Assembly (NCBI GenBank): GCA_965224785.1
Contig: OZ245062.1
Span: forward strand, 4,092,001 to 4,156,000
Source: JALSNL01 sp036479585
GTDB taxonomy: Bacteria > Bacteroidota > Ignavibacteria > Ignavibacteriales > Melioribacteraceae
Length of the DNA stretch: 64,000 nt
Direction of reading: 5' to 3'
This document shows positions 1 through 6,874 of this stretch, one piece after another (within the stretch, counting starts at the first letter, position 1; every line of letters begins with the position of its first letter). Both the position numbers and the translations under genes were made by a program. Below the pieces are notes generated by a model that worked only from the letters and a program-made list of their open reading frames with translations, was not told where the DNA came from and did not search any database.

Positions 1-920
1 TTCATCATCGTTTTTGAAAAACGATTTAATATTGTTGCTGAATTAAAATATTGCAACATAAATTCTTTCCAAGTATTCTCATCATAACCAATTTGCATTG
101 CAATCTTTTGCTGATTTGCAAATTCCAATCTGTCGTTTTTTCTTCCTTCTGTTAAATGTAAAAGGTTACGTGTCTTTAGAATTAATTTATAACTATCAGT
201 CAATCTTTTTTTTGCTTTATAGTTAATAAAGTTATCTTGAAAAAGAATTCCCAAAAATCTTTGTGTATCTGTAATTTCTTCTTGTTGGGAAAGAATATGT
301 TTGTTCTTAATTGAATGCATCCATTCAACTGCGTGAATATCTCTAAGTCCGCCAGCAGTAAATTTTATATTTGGCTCTAATACTTTTGGAGAGCGTCCAT
401 ATTTTTTATAACGAGTTTCAACATCTTCAAATAAATCATATATAAATTTTTCTTTATTAGTCTTTTCTATTTCACTAAAAAGTTTTTTATTCCAGTCATC
501 ATAAATTTTCTTATCTCCATAAATAAAACGAGTTTCAAAAAATTGTGTAAATGCATGCAAGTCTTCATTCATAAATTTCTTTATGTCAGAAAACTCTCTA
601 ACAGTATGCGAGACATCAATTCCGGCATCCCATAATTTTGCAACACAACTTTGAACATCTTTTTGACGTTCATCTAACTTGGGGAAAATAAACATCAAAT
701 CAATATCGGAGTAAGGTGAAAGTTCTCTTCTGCTAAAACCGCCAGTAGCAGCTAATGCACAGTGAGTTCCTTCTTTTTGTATTAGTCGTAAAATATACTC
801 TTCAACAAGTAAGCTGTGTTTTACACAAAAATTAAACGAATTCTTAGCAAGAGTTTTATTGTTAAATAATTTCTCTCGTTCAGCTAAGAATTCATTTTTA
901 ATATTTTGAAAATCAGTCAT
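1..920 (-). CDS. glnD: [Protein-PII] uridylyltransferase GlnD, N-terminal part (gene runs off the left edge)
   Basis: The frame is open at the left edge and begins at the ATG complementary to 918-920, so about 306 codons are visible, roughly the first third of a usual 850-900 residue enzyme. Residues 60-74 carry the nucleotidyltransferase motif of the polymerase-beta fold, GGFSRRE followed by the two metal-binding aspartates D72 and D74 in SDID. GGLRDIH at residues 190-196 is a GlnD-type signature of the helical segment after the catalytic domain. The family adds UMP to PII proteins when nitrogen is short and removes it when glutamine is plentiful; the HD hydrolase and ACT domains expected at the C-terminus lie outside the window. 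No PII or glutamine synthetase gene is visible nearby. The family call is firm from motifs; the PII substrate is taken from the family. Confidence 0.9.
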   Translation of the reverse strand, partial: MTDFQNIKNEFLAEREKLFNNKTLAKNSFNFCVKHSLLVEEYILRLIQKEGTHCALAATGGFSRRELSPYSDIDLMFIFPKLDERQKDVQSCVAKLWDAGIDVSHTVREFSDIKKFMNEDLHAFTQFFETRFIYGDKKIYDDWNKKLFSEIEKTNKEKFIYDLFEDVETRYKKYGRSPKVLEPNIKFTAGGLRDIHAVEWMHSIKNKHILSQQEEITDTQRFLGILFQDNFINYKAKKRLTDSYKLILKTRNLLHLTEGRKNDRLEFANQQKIAMQIGYDENTWKEFMLQYFNSATILNRFSKTMM

Positions 921-965
921 AAGTAAATAAATTATTTTATAAAAAAGTTTAAGAGTTTAAAATTA

Positions 966-1067
966 ATTGTCATATTGAAAGAGTGTTTTTTGCGAATGAA
1001 ATATCTCATACTTTATTGAATCGAGATTCTTCATTCAGCAAAAGACACTTCATTCAGAATGACAAAT
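966..1067. repeat. Intergenic palindromic (MITE-like) element, copy 1
   Basis: The left end TTGTCATATTGAA and the right end TTCAGAATGACAA are imperfect inverted repeats (11 of 13 positions). The interior shares GAAATATCTCA and GATTCTTCATT-like words with the element at 6384-6492, so the two belong to one family of about 100 bp. There is no coding potential. It lies between glnD and the tyrosine phenol-lyase gene, in the gap of 192 bp. Confidence 0.6.
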
Positions 1068-1112
1068 ATTTAATTCTCTATTATTCACATAAATAATTTG
1101 TAAATAAAGTAA

Positions 1113-2504
1113 TTATAGTTTTTTAAATTTTGCTTGAAAAAATCTTAAATATTTCGGTTCGTAAGTCATCTTCAAGCCTTTAATAGATTTTCTATTTTGA
1201 TATACAGAAGCAATTGATTCAACTGTAACATCAATATGTGCTTGTGTATAAACTCGACGTGGAAATGTTAAGCGAACCAATTCTAACTTTGGATAATTAT
1301 GTTTCCCAGTTTCTGCATTTCTTCCGGCAGAAACAACACCACGTTCCATAGCACGAACTCCCGAATCTAAATAGATTTCTAAAGCAAGAGTTTGTGCAGG
1401 AAATTCATCTTGCGTTAAATGCGAAAGAAATCTTTTTGCATCTAGAAATATTGCATGACCACCAATTGGTTTTACAAATGGAACTCCATACTTTGCCAAC
1501 TCTTCGCCACAATATCTTACCTGTCCAATTCTTGCATGAATATTATCAAAGTGTAACATCTCTTCAATGCCTATTGCCATTGCTTCCATGTCTCTTCCGG
1601 CAAGTCCGCCATAAGTGTGTAAGCCTTCGTAAATAACAACCATGTTTCTAGCTTCTTCGTAAACTTTTTTATTTCTAGTAGCAATTATACCGCCAATGTT
1701 TACCATCAAATCTTTCTTGGCACTTACCCACATTCCATCAAAGTAGGAATTTATTTCTTTAAATATTTGAGCAATAGTTTTTTTAGCAAATCCTCTTTCT
1801 CTTTCTTTTATGAAGTAAGCATTTTCGGTTGCTCTTGTTGCATCAAACCAAAGCTGAATTCCGTTTTTATCGCAAACAGATTTTACTTCTTTGAGATTTT
1901 TCATTGAGAACGGTTGACCGCCAGCCATGTTTACTGGGCCAGCCATAAACACATAAGGGATTTTTTTAGCTCCAACTTTTTTTATTAGGTCTTCTAATTT
2001 TTGTATATCAATATTACCTTTAAACGGATGTTCGTCCTTTGGGTTATGGGCTTCGTCTATTATTACATCAACAAATGTTGCTCCTGCTAATTCTTGATGT
2101 AACCTTGTAGTTGTAAAATACATATTGCCCGGAACGAAATCTCCCGGTTTAATTAGTATTTGAGAAATCATATGTTCAGCAGCTCTTCCTTGATGTGTTG
2201 GAACAAAGTAAGGATAGCCATAATATTTTTTAATGTTATCTTCAAGATAGTAGAAGTTTTTACTTCCAGCATAGGATTCATCTCCCATCATCATACCAGC
2301 CCATTGTCTATCACTCATAGCATTTGTTCCACTATCAGTAAGTAAATCAATGTAAACATCATCTGATTTTAAAAGGAAAGTATTGTAGCCCGCTTTTTTT
2401 GCAGCAGTTTCACGTTCTTTACGTGTTGTTACTTTTAATGGTTCAACAACTTTAATTTTATATGGTTCTGCCCAACTTCTTCGTGTAATTATTTTCTTAG
2501 CCAT
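1113..2504 (-). CDS. tpl: Tyrosine phenol-lyase (beta-tyrosinase)
   Basis: A 463-residue PLP enzyme of the tryptophanase/tyrosine phenol-lyase family that splits an aromatic amino acid into the aromatic ring compound, pyruvate and ammonia. The PLP lysine is K264 in SAKK, and the family blocks LLTDSGTNAMSD, PTHQGRAAE and GGLAGRDMEA are intact. Three positions that separate tyrosine phenol-lyase from tryptophanase match the former: T131 in FTTTR (tryptophanase has Asp), R388 in AMERG (tryptophanase has a hydrophobic residue in an EIG context) and F455 near the C-terminus. These align with T124, R381 and F448 of the Citrobacter enzyme at a constant offset of 7. A GAGG ribosome site precedes the ATG. 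It stands alone, with no amino-acid permease beside it. An automatic pipeline could easily label this tryptophanase; the specificity residues argue for tyrosine. Confidence 0.85.
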   Translation of the reverse strand: MAKKIITRRSWAEPYKIKVVEPLKVTTRKERETAAKKAGYNTFLLKSDDVYIDLLTDSGTNAMSDRQWAGMMMGDESYAGSKNFYYLEDNIKKYYGYPYFVPTHQGRAAEHMISQILIKPGDFVPGNMYFTTTRLHQELAGATFVDVIIDEAHNPKDEHPFKGNIDIQKLEDLIKKVGAKKIPYVFMAGPVNMAGGQPFSMKNLKEVKSVCDKNGIQLWFDATRATENAYFIKERERGFAKKTIAQIFKEINSYFDGMWVSAKKDLMVNIGGIIATRNKKVYEEARNMVVIYEGLHTYGGLAGRDMEAMAIGIEEMLHFDNIHARIGQVRYCGEELAKYGVPFVKPIGGHAIFLDAKRFLSHLTQDEFPAQTLALEIYLDSGVRAMERGVVSAGRNAETGKHNYPKLELVRLTFPRRVYTQAHIDVTVESIASVYQNRKSIKGLKMTYEPKYLRFFQAKFKKL

Positions 2505-2681
2505 TTTTTTGCCTCGTTATGTTTAATTGAAATTTGTTAATAATTTTTATTGTTTACTAACAAACTATGCGAGATCATTGCTAAGTATTTATAGATAAGA
2601 GTTTCCCTTAACATTATATTTGATGAATATATATTTTGAGAGAATAACATATAAGTTTTCTTTTTAAAAAAAGTTATCTAA

Positions 2682-3077
2682 TTAATTTAAACTACCTAAA
2701 CTAAAATCATCTTCATCAATAAAATCATCATCATCATATTCAACTTCTATTACTGAAGAAATCCCGCCTCTGGTATTAAACTCCGCTGTAATTTTCATAA
2801 AGCGTGGCTTACATTTTTCAACTAAATCATCTAAAATTTTATTTGTTACACTTTCAAAGAATATACCATCGTTCCTATATGAGTTTAGATAAAACTTTAA
2901 TGATTTTAATTCTATACAAAGTTCATCTGGAATGTACTCTAAAGTTATTGTTGCAAAATCTGGTTGACCTGTTACTGGACATACAGATGTAAACTCAGAG
3001 GAAGTATGTTCAATAAAGTAATCTCTATCTTGATATTCGTTTACAAAAGTTTCTAATATTTTTATTTTGTCTTTCAT
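2682..3077 (-). CDS. queF: NADPH-dependent 7-cyano-7-deazaguanine reductase QueF
   Basis: A 131-residue, single-domain (YkvM-like) QueF that reduces the nitrile preQ0 to the amine preQ1 in queuosine synthesis. The catalytic cysteine is C33 in SVCPVTGQPD, followed by D40, and the QueF motif reads ELKSLKFY at residues 56-63. Length and motif match the short tunnelling-fold class related to GTP cyclohydrolase I. A strong ribosome site, AAAGGAG, precedes the ATG by seven bases. The gene is 49 bp downstream of queC on the same strand, so the two successive enzymes making and reducing preQ0 are likely cotranscribed. The acidic C-terminal tail (residues about 113-123) is low-complexity Asp/Glu. Confidence 0.95.
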   Translation of the reverse strand: MKDKIKILETFVNEYQDRDYFIEHTSSEFTSVCPVTGQPDFATITLEYIPDELCIELKSLKFYLNSYRNDGIFFESVTNKILDDLVEKCKPRFMKITAEFNTRGGISSVIEVEYDDDDFIDEDDFSLGSLN

Positions 3078-3126
3078 TCTGGTTCTCCTTTATCACGGCG
3101 AAGTTGTTTTTACAAAACCGGATTTT

Positions 3127-3831
3127 CTATTCTAAATAATTAGGAATTTCTTTATATGCAATTGGGTCAACAATACCAAGGCTTTGGAAGCCTCGCAATC
3201 TTAAAGCACAGCTATCGCAAATTCCACATGCTTCATCTTCTTTTGCATAGCAAGACCAAGTTAACTCTAATGGAGCTTTTAATTCAAGACCTAATTTAAT
3301 TATCTCATTTTTATTCATGTTAATTATTGGTGTTTCTATTTTAATTTCTGTCTCAGGTTTTGTCCCTAAGTTTAATGCTGATTCAAAAGCACTAAAAAAA
3401 TCTGGACGACAATCAGGATAGCCAGAAGAGTCTTCAAAAACTGCTCCAATAAAAATTGAGTTTGATTGAATAATTTCTGCCCAACTCGCACAAGCCGAAA
3501 GCATATTCCCATTTCTAAATGGAACGTAAGATGTTGGAACATTTTCATTGTGCAAATCTGCTTCTGTTATCTCAATTGATTTATCAGTAAGTGAAGAACC
3601 ACCAATTTTTTCAAAGTGTGAAAAATCAATTACCATTCTTTTTTCAACTTCAAAATAGTCAGCTATTTTGTTGAACGATTCTAACTCTTTTTCTTCTGTT
3701 TTTTGTCCGTAGTTAAAATGTGCTAGTGCCAAATCATATTCTTTATTTGCAAAAGCTGTTGTTACACAACTATCCAATCCGCCACTTACTGCTATTACTG
3801 CTAAAGGTTTATTCAAAATTTTATCTGCCAA
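3127..3831 (-). CDS. queC: 7-cyano-7-deazaguanine synthase QueC
   Basis: A 234-residue PP-loop ATPase that converts 7-carboxy-7-deazaguanine to preQ0 using ATP and ammonia. The ATP pyrophosphatase loop SGGLDS is at residues 16-21, and four cysteines near the C-terminus (C194, C202, C205, C208) form the zinc site typical of the family. There is no ATG upstream of the PP-loop in this frame. The TTG at 3829-3831 gives the best N-terminus, with a second in-frame TTG five codons later. It is upstream of queF in a two-gene unit; queD and queE are not in the window. I looked for a preQ1 riboswitch in the 60 bp before the start and saw no convincing one. Confidence 0.94.
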   Translation of the reverse strand: MADKILNKPLAVIAVSGGLDSCVTTAFANKEYDLALAHFNYGQKTEEKELESFNKIADYFEVEKRMVIDFSHFEKIGGSSLTDKSIEITEADLHNENVPTSYVPFRNGNMLSACASWAEIIQSNSIFIGAVFEDSSGYPDCRPDFFSAFESALNLGTKPETEIKIETPIINMNKNEIIKLGLELKAPLELTWSCYAKEDEACGICDSCALRLRGFQSLGIVDPIAYKEIPNYLE

Positions 3832-3948
3832 TTCTTTTAAGTTTTTATTTAAGCAAGTAAATATAATTATTTAACTTGATATGCCACATCTTTGTGTAAT
3901 TATTTTTGTATGTTAACTCCTATTTTAAAACTGACTTTAAGACCTCAG

Positions 3949-4563
3949 ATGGAATATTATAATTTACATCCAGATAACCCACAAATAAGATTTATTAATA
4001 AAGCTATTGAAGCATTAAGAAATGGTGATGTTATTATTTATCCTACCGATACTGTTTATGGTTTGGGTTGTGATATTTTTAATAGAAAGGCTGTAGAAAG
4101 AATTTATGACATTAAGAACGAAAGTAACACTAAGCTTTTCAGTTTTATTATCCCAGATTTGAAAGACATAGCTAAGTACGCTAAAGTTTCAAATTATGCT
4201 TATAAAATAATGAAAAAACTAACACCCGGACCTTATACGTTTGTATTACCAGCATCACGAGAAGTACCTAAGAAATTGTGGACCAAAAGAAAAACAGTTG
4301 GAATAAGAATACCTCATAATGAAATTGCTCTAACATTAACAAAAGAATTAGGGAATCCAATAATTAGTACAAGTGCTACAACAAGAAAAGGGGAGCTGAT
4401 TTACAATCCTCTTGAGATTAAAAATATTTTTAATGTTCAAGTTGATCTAATGCTTTCTTTGGGAGCGTTAAATGGAATTCCTTCGAGCATAATTGATTTA
4501 ACTGGGGAAGAGGCTGAAGTAATTAGAGAAGGTTCTGGAGATTTATCCTTTTTGAAATATTAA
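3949..4563 (+). CDS. YciO-type YrdC/Sua5 family protein (threonylcarbamoyl-AMP synthase-like)
   Basis: The ATG at 3949 gives a 204-residue protein starting MEYYNLHPDNPQ, which matches the typical N-terminus of YciO. An upstream in-frame start at 3892 would add 19 residues that family members do not have. The YrdC fold is recognised by IIYPTDTVYGLGCD (residues about 29-42), LTPGPYTFVLP, KTVGIRIPHN and STSAT. The YrdC domain binds double-stranded RNA and, in TsaC/Sua5, makes threonylcarbamoyl-AMP for t6A37 of tRNA. YciO proteins share the fold, but their physiological role is less certain. There is no Sua5 C-terminal domain. It is transcribed divergently from queC, with about 117 bp between the starts. 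Confidence 0.85.
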   Translation: MEYYNLHPDNPQIRFINKAIEALRNGDVIIYPTDTVYGLGCDIFNRKAVERIYDIKNESNTKLFSFIIPDLKDIAKYAKVSNYAYKIMKKLTPGPYTFVLPASREVPKKLWTKRKTVGIRIPHNEIALTLTKELGNPIISTSATTRKGELIYNPLEIKNIFNVQVDLMLSLGALNGIPSSIIDLTGEEAEVIREGSGDLSFLKY

Positions 4564-4645
4564 GTAGAAGGTTAATACTTTAATCTTAATGGAACATTAA
4601 TATTTTGCATTTGTAATATGAGAACTATTATTTAAGGAAAGTTTT

Positions 4646-5038
4646 ATGAAAAAATCGACATTAGAAATTTATGCACTAGCAGTTTGTTTTATTGGAGTAG
4701 TTGCTTTAGTTGTATCATTAGGAATTGGAATTTTTAGTTCCATTTCAATTACGTTCCCTGATTTTGCTGTTGATCAATGGCAATATGACCAACATCAATC
4801 CAATGAAAAGTTTTGGCAAAATCATCCTAACCGTTACCCACCAGAAAAAAATGGTGAGATGAAAGAAAAACCTTCCGAAGAAGAGCTAACAAAAATGCGT
4901 ATTGAAAGTTACGACTCTGTACTCAAAAACGAACAGCGAAGTGGAGCTCAAGCTTTAGTTAATTCAATTATTTTCTTTATTATTTCTTCAATTGTTTTCT
5001 TTCTACATTGGAGAATTTATAAAAAAGAGGCTGATTAA
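4646..5038 (+). CDS. Hypothetical membrane protein with two transmembrane helices
   Basis: A 130-residue protein that I do not recognise. One hydrophobic segment spans residues about 7-34 and a second about 103-123. Between them lies a polar, tryptophan-, proline- and glutamate-rich stretch with a KEKPSEEELTK helix. The C-terminus is short and basic (WRIYKKEAD), which suggests both ends on the cytoplasmic side and a periplasmic loop of about 65 residues. AAGGAAAG precedes the ATG. It follows the YciO-like gene by 82 bp on the same strand and ends just before the repeat array at 5041. Coding character is good; function unknown. Confidence 0.7.
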   Translation: MKKSTLEIYALAVCFIGVVALVVSLGIGIFSSISITFPDFAVDQWQYDQHQSNEKFWQNHPNRYPPEKNGEMKEKPSEEELTKMRIESYDSVLKNEQRSGAQALVNSIIFFIISSIVFFLHWRIYKKEAD

Positions 5039-5040
5039 AA

Positions 5041-5129
5041 GATGCTGGAAATAAAAGATACTAGATAAAACAGATGCTGGATAAAAACAGATGCTCGATA
5101 AAAGAGATACTAGATAAAAACAGATGCCG
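5041..5129 (+). repeat. Left array of 16-17 bp tandem repeats flanking the four-helix-bundle gene
   Basis: Five units in the plus orientation start at 5041, 5057, 5073, 5090 and 5106, with a partial sixth at 5123. The consensus is GAT(G/A)CT(G/A)GATAAAA(A)(C/G)A, 16-17 bp. Examples are GATGCTGGATAAAAACA and GATACTAGATAAAAACA. The array abuts the 3' end of the four-helix-bundle gene (stop at 5133-5135). The same unit occurs on the other side of that gene in the opposite orientation (5526-5587). Confidence 0.85.
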
Positions 5130-5132
5130 AAG

Positions 5133-5510
5133 TTACTTTTGACTTTTATGATTTTTGTTTACACTCTTAATAAAATTATTAAGTTTTTTTCCAAGTAGGA
5201 TTAAATCATTATGTATATCATTAAACAATTCAGCATCCTTCAAAGAGCCGGTATCAAACAAAGTCCCTAAATGATCAGTCGTTTCATCATTTGAGCTTAT
5301 TGAATAAGTTAGAAATTTAATAAAATCATTTTTATACATTCTACGTCCATATCCTTCAACAATATTAGCTTTTATCGATTTGGATGACCTCCTAATTTGG
5401 CTTCCTACTTGATACATTTCAAATTTTGGTAAATCATCTAAAGTCATTTTATGTATTTTAATAACTATCGTTCTTGCCAATACCCATATTTCTAAATTTT
5501 TATAACTCAA
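5133..5510 (-). CDS. Four-helix-bundle protein (23S rRNA intervening-sequence/S23 family, Avd-like)
   Basis: A 125-residue protein with the family pattern: an N-terminal YKNLEIWVLA block, then QVGSQIRRSSKSIKANIVEGYGR (residues about 34-56, the signature helix with IRRSSxSIxANIxEG), then two further amphipathic helices. Relatives are encoded in 23S rRNA intervening sequences, and the accessory protein Avd of diversity-generating retroelements has the same fold; the biochemical role is unknown. The start is TTG at 5508-5510: an in-frame TAA sits immediately upstream, and the N-terminus then matches the family. The gene is enclosed by inverted arrays of one 16-17 bp repeat (5041-5129 and 5526-5587), as if gene and repeats form one unit. 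No reverse transcriptase or variable-repeat target was seen here. Confidence 0.88.
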   Translation of the reverse strand: MSYKNLEIWVLARTIVIKIHKMTLDDLPKFEMYQVGSQIRRSSKSIKANIVEGYGRRMYKNDFIKFLTYSISSNDETTDHLGTLFDTGSLKDAELFNDIHNDLILLGKKLNNFIKSVNKNHKSQK

Positions 5511-5525
5511 TTATTCAATCCTAAT

Positions 5526-5587
5526 TTGTTTTTATCCAGTATCTCTTTTATCTAGCATCTTTCTTATCCAGTATCTTTTCCATCCAG
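5526..5587 (-). repeat. Right array of the same 16-17 bp repeat, inverted
   Basis: Read on the minus strand there are three full units, GATACTGGATAAGAAA, GATGCTAGATAAAAGA and GATACTGGATAAAAAC, and a degenerate fourth (GGCTGGATGGAAAA). They are the same unit as at 5041-5129 but inverted on the chromosome. The two arrays therefore face each other across the four-helix-bundle gene. The array runs to within 2 bp of the stop of the dehydrogenase gene at 5589. Confidence 0.85.
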
Positions 5588-5588
5588 C

Positions 5589-6362
5589 CTACTCTTCTCT
5601 ATGAAAAACTAATGAACTCGCTTGTCGAGTAGGCATCATAATTATTTCTGCAATATTTGTATGTTCTGGACGTGTAGCACAAAACACTACTGCTTCAGCA
5701 ACATCATCTCCAGTAAGTGGAGTAATTCCTCTATAAACATTTTTTGCTTTTTCTTCATCTCCAAATAATCTTACTTTGCTAAAGTTTGTTTCTACTGCTC
5801 CTGGATCAACAGTACTAACTTTTATGTTTTTATCAACAACATCCATTCTTAATGATTTTGTAATTGCACCAACTGCATGTTTAGTAGCACAATAAACATG
5901 TCCTTTCGGGTACGCTTCATGTCCAGCAGTTGAACCAATATTTATAATGTGTCCGCTCTTTCGTTTTATCATTCCATTAACAATTGCACGAGTTACATAA
6001 AGTAAACCTTTAATATTTGTATCAATCATTTCATCCCAATTTTCAATGTCGTCTTCGTAAAATTTGTTTATCCCTTTTGCTAATCCGGCATTGTTAATTA
6101 GTATGTCAACTTCTTCCCAATTTTTCGGTAATGATTTAATTACATTTTTTACAGCTTCGTTATCTCTAACATCTAATTCTAGAATGTGGCAATCAGTTTT
6201 ATATTTATCTTTTAGATTTTTTGAAACTTCTTTTAATAAATTTTTTCTTCTAGCTGATATTATTAGTCTTGCTCCTTCTTTTGCAAGATGTTCTGCACAA
6301 GCTTTACCTATTCCGGATGATGCGCCGGTTATAAAAACAATTTTATCTCTAAGAGAATTCAT
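5589..6362 (-). CDS. SDR-family dehydrogenase, YdfG-like (NADP-dependent 3-hydroxy acid dehydrogenase)
   Basis: A 257-residue classical short-chain dehydrogenase. The dinucleotide loop TGASSGIG is at residues 12-19, followed by a basic stretch (SARRK) that favours NADP(H). NNAG is at 90-93, and the catalytic set is S144, Y157 and K161. The blocks MIDTNIKGLLYVTRA, HIINIGSTAG and the C-terminal IIMMPTRQ correspond closely to E. coli YdfG, which acts on L-allo-threonine, serine and malonic semialdehyde. I therefore favour a YdfG-like 3-hydroxy acid dehydrogenase over the many other SDR roles, but the substrate is inferred. It is monocistronic, between the repeat array on its 3' side and a palindromic element on its 5' side. 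Confidence 0.85.
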   Translation of the reverse strand: MNSLRDKIVFITGASSGIGKACAEHLAKEGARLIISARRKNLLKEVSKNLKDKYKTDCHILELDVRDNEAVKNVIKSLPKNWEEVDILINNAGLAKGINKFYEDDIENWDEMIDTNIKGLLYVTRAIVNGMIKRKSGHIINIGSTAGHEAYPKGHVYCATKHAVGAITKSLRMDVVDKNIKVSTVDPGAVETNFSKVRLFGDEEKAKNVYRGITPLTGDDVAEAVVFCATRPEHTNIAEIIMMPTRQASSLVFHREE

Positions 6363-6383
6363 TTTGATTTACCTTTTTTAAAA

Positions 6384-6492
6384 ATTGTCATATTGAAGAA
6401 GTTTGTTTTTTGAACGACTGAAATATCTCAAACAATAATGGCTATGAAATTCTTCATTTCAACAAAAAGCGTCTTCATTAAGAATGACATAG
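6384..6492. repeat. Intergenic palindromic (MITE-like) element, copy 2
   Basis: The left end TTGTCATATTGAAGAAG is an imperfect inverted repeat of the right end TTCATTAAGAATGACA. The interior GAAATATCTCA and the TTCATTTCAACAAAAAG-like segment match copy 1 at 966-1067. It lies directly upstream of the YdfG-like gene and could contribute a hairpin to its 5' leader. No protein is encoded. Confidence 0.6.
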
Positions 6493-6733
6493 TTAAACAT
6501 ATAATAATAATTTTTTTCCAAAAACCAGTTTACTATTAGTATATCTCCGCTGAGAAAAGGAGCAACATTTCACTTGTTAAATAGAAATATGTTTCAAAGT
6601 GAGATGAAGTCTTAACTTCTTAATGCGTTTTGTCACACAACGAAGCAAATCAACATCTTTTAGCTAAAATATGTTAAACACTAATAAACAAGTACCGATA
6701 GTGGTTGTAGAAATTAAAAATGGGAGTAACAAA
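6493..6733. other. Gene-free stretch with small hairpins
   Basis: Together with the element at 6384-6492 this is a gap of more than 300 bp. Two small stems can be drawn: CTCC...GGAG at about 6546-6563, and GAAGT-CTTA-ACTTC at about 6607-6620. CTGAGA occurs at 6550, but the rest of a TPP riboswitch is absent. I see no confident regulatory RNA. Confidence 0.4.
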
Positions 6734-6874
6734 ATGACAAATTCAATATCAACATCAAATGTAAAAGTACTTAATTATTCAGAAGAATTAGAAAGAATGA
6801 ATAAAGTAAAATATAATTTAAGCGTAGTTTACTTTGCAGCTGTTACTATAATGATGACTACACTATTTATCTAG
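6734..6874 (+). CDS. Possible small single-pass membrane protein (46 aa)
   Basis: From the ATG at 6734 a 46-residue product can be read, with a polar N-terminus (MTNSISTSNVKV), a short charged helix (SEELERMNKVKY) and one C-terminal hydrophobic segment (about residues 29-46) that would make a tail-anchored protein. GGGAG lies about 9 bases before this ATG, which is why I prefer it to the upstream ATG at 6671. It ends four bases inside the 3' end of the convergent glycosyl-phosphotransferase gene. No family is recognised; a short ORF in AT-rich DNA can arise by chance. Confidence 0.35.
   Translation: MTNSISTSNVKVLNYSEELERMNKVKYNLSVVYFAAVTIMMTTLFI

Noticed and set aside
3832..3948. Possible preQ1 riboswitch before queC
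   Set aside because: No short G-rich hairpin followed by an A-rich tail that overlaps the start could be drawn.
5133..5510. Diversity-generating retroelement because the protein resembles Avd
   Set aside because: No reverse transcriptase, template repeat or variable repeat gene is found in the neighbourhood.
5041..5587. CRISPR-like array because of regularly spaced repeats
   Set aside because: Units are contiguous 16-17 bp tandem repeats without unique spacers, in opposite orientations around a gene, and no cas gene is present.
6540..6570. CTGAGA motif suggesting a TPP riboswitch
   Set aside because: The other conserved TPP elements (ACCTGA, the GGG/CCC helices) are absent and no thiamine gene follows.
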